Assembly (NCBI GenBank): GCA_013041835.1
Contig: JABDRH010000221.1
Location: 1 to 8,201 of the forward strand
Direction: 5' to 3'
Length of the DNA: 8,201 nucleotides
From: Desulfatitalea sp.
Lineage (GTDB): Bacteria > Desulfobacterota > Desulfobacteria > Desulfobacterales > Desulfosarcinaceae
Position numbers and translations under genes: made by a program. Positions 7,402 through 8,201 of this stretch are shown here, one piece after another. How positions within the stretch are numbered: position 1 is the first letter of the stretch; each line of letters starts with the position of its first letter. Under the pieces are notes generated by a model, which was not told the origin of the DNA, ran no database searches, and saw nothing but the letters and a program-made list of their open reading frames with translations.

Positions 7402-7439
7402 GGAGGAACACTTATGACATGAATACACCTGGAAATTGA
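7402..7439 (+). other. Ribosome binding site followed by start-stop mini frames
   Basis: A strong GGAGGA (7402-7407) lies 6 nt before ATG ACA TGA (7414-7422), which encodes only two residues. An overlapping ATG at 7419 gives six residues (MNTPGN) and stops at 7439. This may be the relic of a third operon gene, a regulatory upstream frame, or chance. No longer protein can be restored in this 154-nt gap. Confidence 0.3.
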
Positions 7440-7456
7440 TTTAAGATCAAACCAAG

Positions 7457-7481
7457 AAAAAGCCTCCGGGCTGTTTTTTTT
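7457..7481 (+). terminator. Probable terminator after the XRE-ImmA operon
   Basis: AGCC (7461-7464) pairs with GGCT (7469-7472) around a TCCG loop, followed by G and eight T (7474-7481). The A-run before the stem can pair with part of the T-run and lengthen it. The core stem is short, but the long T-run supports termination. Confidence 0.6.
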
Positions 7482-7488
7482 GGCTGCA

Positions 7489-7514
7489 ACTGTTTAGTGT
7501 TTAGGCCACACAGT
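7489..7514. promoter_or_regulatory. Operator-like site before the unknown gene
   Basis: ACTGTTTAGT (7489-7498) repeats exactly the 10-mer at 6221-6230. A second partial GTTTAG follows at once (7499-7504). ACTGT (7489-7493) and ACAGT (7510-7514) also form an inverted repeat with a 16-nt spacer. The site lies 30-55 nt before the ATG at 7544, suggesting control by the XRE repressor. I could not place a convincing promoter here. Confidence 0.4.
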
Positions 7515-7543
7515 ACAGAATATGAAAGGAGGAGTTCAGTATA

Positions 7544-8173
7544 ATGCAACAACCGTTTAATCCGAAGCGAGTGTTACGACAAATATCGAATCCGTATATC
7601 AAGGAGTATTTTGAGCGCCTGGGACATCCACTCGAAATAGATTGGGATTCAATCTCAAATACTCAGGTCGATAGTATTTTTGACGCATGGCAGGGGCTGG
7701 CCGGTGGGCCGCGTAAGACAGCCGAGATTTTGTTTCAAAATGTTCATGACATGTCCAATGAAAACGGTATCCGGGTCATCATAGAGGATGCGCACAATCA
7801 CGGCGAGGATCTTGCGCCGCGTCTTGAATCCATGGAAAGTCGTTACGACAAAGCGATCTGGACCGCCATGAACAGGGCGAATATATGGGATGCCGCCGTT
7901 CGCTTCGCAAAGGCGGACACTCTTTCGTCCGGACGGTCGTGGGTGAAACGCGGAAACTTGCCTGTCGTTGCCCTAAAGCCGTGTGAAGCTGGAGTAAGCG
8001 GGCTCCAGGACGCAATGTCGGCTTTTTTCTGCGATCGGCAGGGGCGTGGTCACTATTGCAAGGTGGAGCATTTTCCGCGCGGGAATGACCTTGATTATTA
8101 TTTCGTATACTTGAGCGACTATGCAGACACCCATATTAATTTCGATGGGTGCGGCTCGATTCCGGCAATATAA
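7544..8173 (+). CDS. Uncharacterised 209-aa protein downstream of XRE-ImmA
   Basis: I do not recognise a named family. The ATG is preceded by AAAGGAGGAG (about 7525-7534) at a spacing of about 10 nt, a very strong site. The N-terminal half is predicted helical and acidic (NPKRVLRQISNPYIKEYFER at 6-25, IFDAWQGLAGGPRKTAEILF at 45-64). The second half has mixed strands with GRSWVKRGNLP (130-140), GRGHYCKVEHFPRG (167-180) and DYYFVYLSDYADTHINFDG (184-202). Cysteines are at 147, 163, 172 and 203. There is no signal peptide, membrane segment or enzyme motif. The last residues after HINFD (GCGSIPAI) look unlike the rest, and an AT-rich stretch follows, so the C-terminus may be truncated by a frameshift; this is uncertain. 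It has its own upstream region, sharing a 10-mer with the XRE promoter. It may be cargo of the element or the first gene of a longer operon past the window. Confidence 0.85.
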   Translation: MQQPFNPKRVLRQISNPYIKEYFERLGHPLEIDWDSISNTQVDSIFDAWQGLAGGPRKTAEILFQNVHDMSNENGIRVIIEDAHNHGEDLAPRLESMESRYDKAIWTAMNRANIWDAAVRFAKADTLSSGRSWVKRGNLPVVALKPCEAGVSGLQDAMSAFFCDRQGRGHYCKVEHFPRGNDLDYYFVYLSDYADTHINFDGCGSIPAI

Positions 8174-8201
8174 AATAACTGAAATATAGAGCACTTGCAG
8201 A

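Overview
The window joins a conserved housekeeping segment to what looks like the left end of an integrated mobile element. Bases 1-2304 hold the 3' end of hisS and a complete aspS, GC-rich and compactly arranged. An adjacent hisS-aspS pair, an AspRS that looks non-discriminating, and general codon use fit a Gram-negative Desulfobacterota-type (deltaproteobacterial) chromosome. That placement is inference; no marker gene here fixes the taxon.

Bases 2305-2893 hold a weakly supported small ORF, then a complete tRNA-Asn(GTT) with encoded CCA, a likely promoter in front of it and two strong hairpin/T-tract terminators behind it. Bases 2894-3102 carry no convincing gene, only short repeats and a dyad. 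This is where the left boundary of the inserted DNA probably lies, but no second copy of an attachment site is visible inside the window.

Bases 3103-6190 form one cassette: a leader predicted to be highly structured (3103-3318), a 73-aa small protein, a DUF2924 protein, a large serine recombinase of the resolvase/invertase superfamily, and a helix-turn-helix protein. The leader ends in a perfect 8-bp hairpin that buries the Shine-Dalgarno of the first gene, and a second long-range helix competes with it. DUF2924 and recombinase share one base (TAATG). The recombinase reading frame is stopped by an in-frame TGA, after which the same frame carries on for 29 more family-like codons and ends in TGATG at the next gene's start. 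This suggests a recent nonsense mutation, a readthrough site or a sequence error.

Bases 6191-8201 hold a second unit: an XRE-family repressor and an ImmA/IrrE-type zinc peptidase in tandem behind a good sigma-70 promoter with an operator-like dyad, then a terminator, then an unrecognised 209-aa cytoplasmic protein with its own upstream region. The 10-mer ACTGTTTAGT occurs in both upstream regions, suggesting that the XRE protein regulates itself and the unknown gene, with ImmA as a possible inducer that cleaves the repressor. The element continues past the right edge.

The best candidates for undescribed biology are the structured leader of the recombinase cassette, the interrupted recombinase C-terminus, and the unknown protein coupled to the XRE-ImmA switch.
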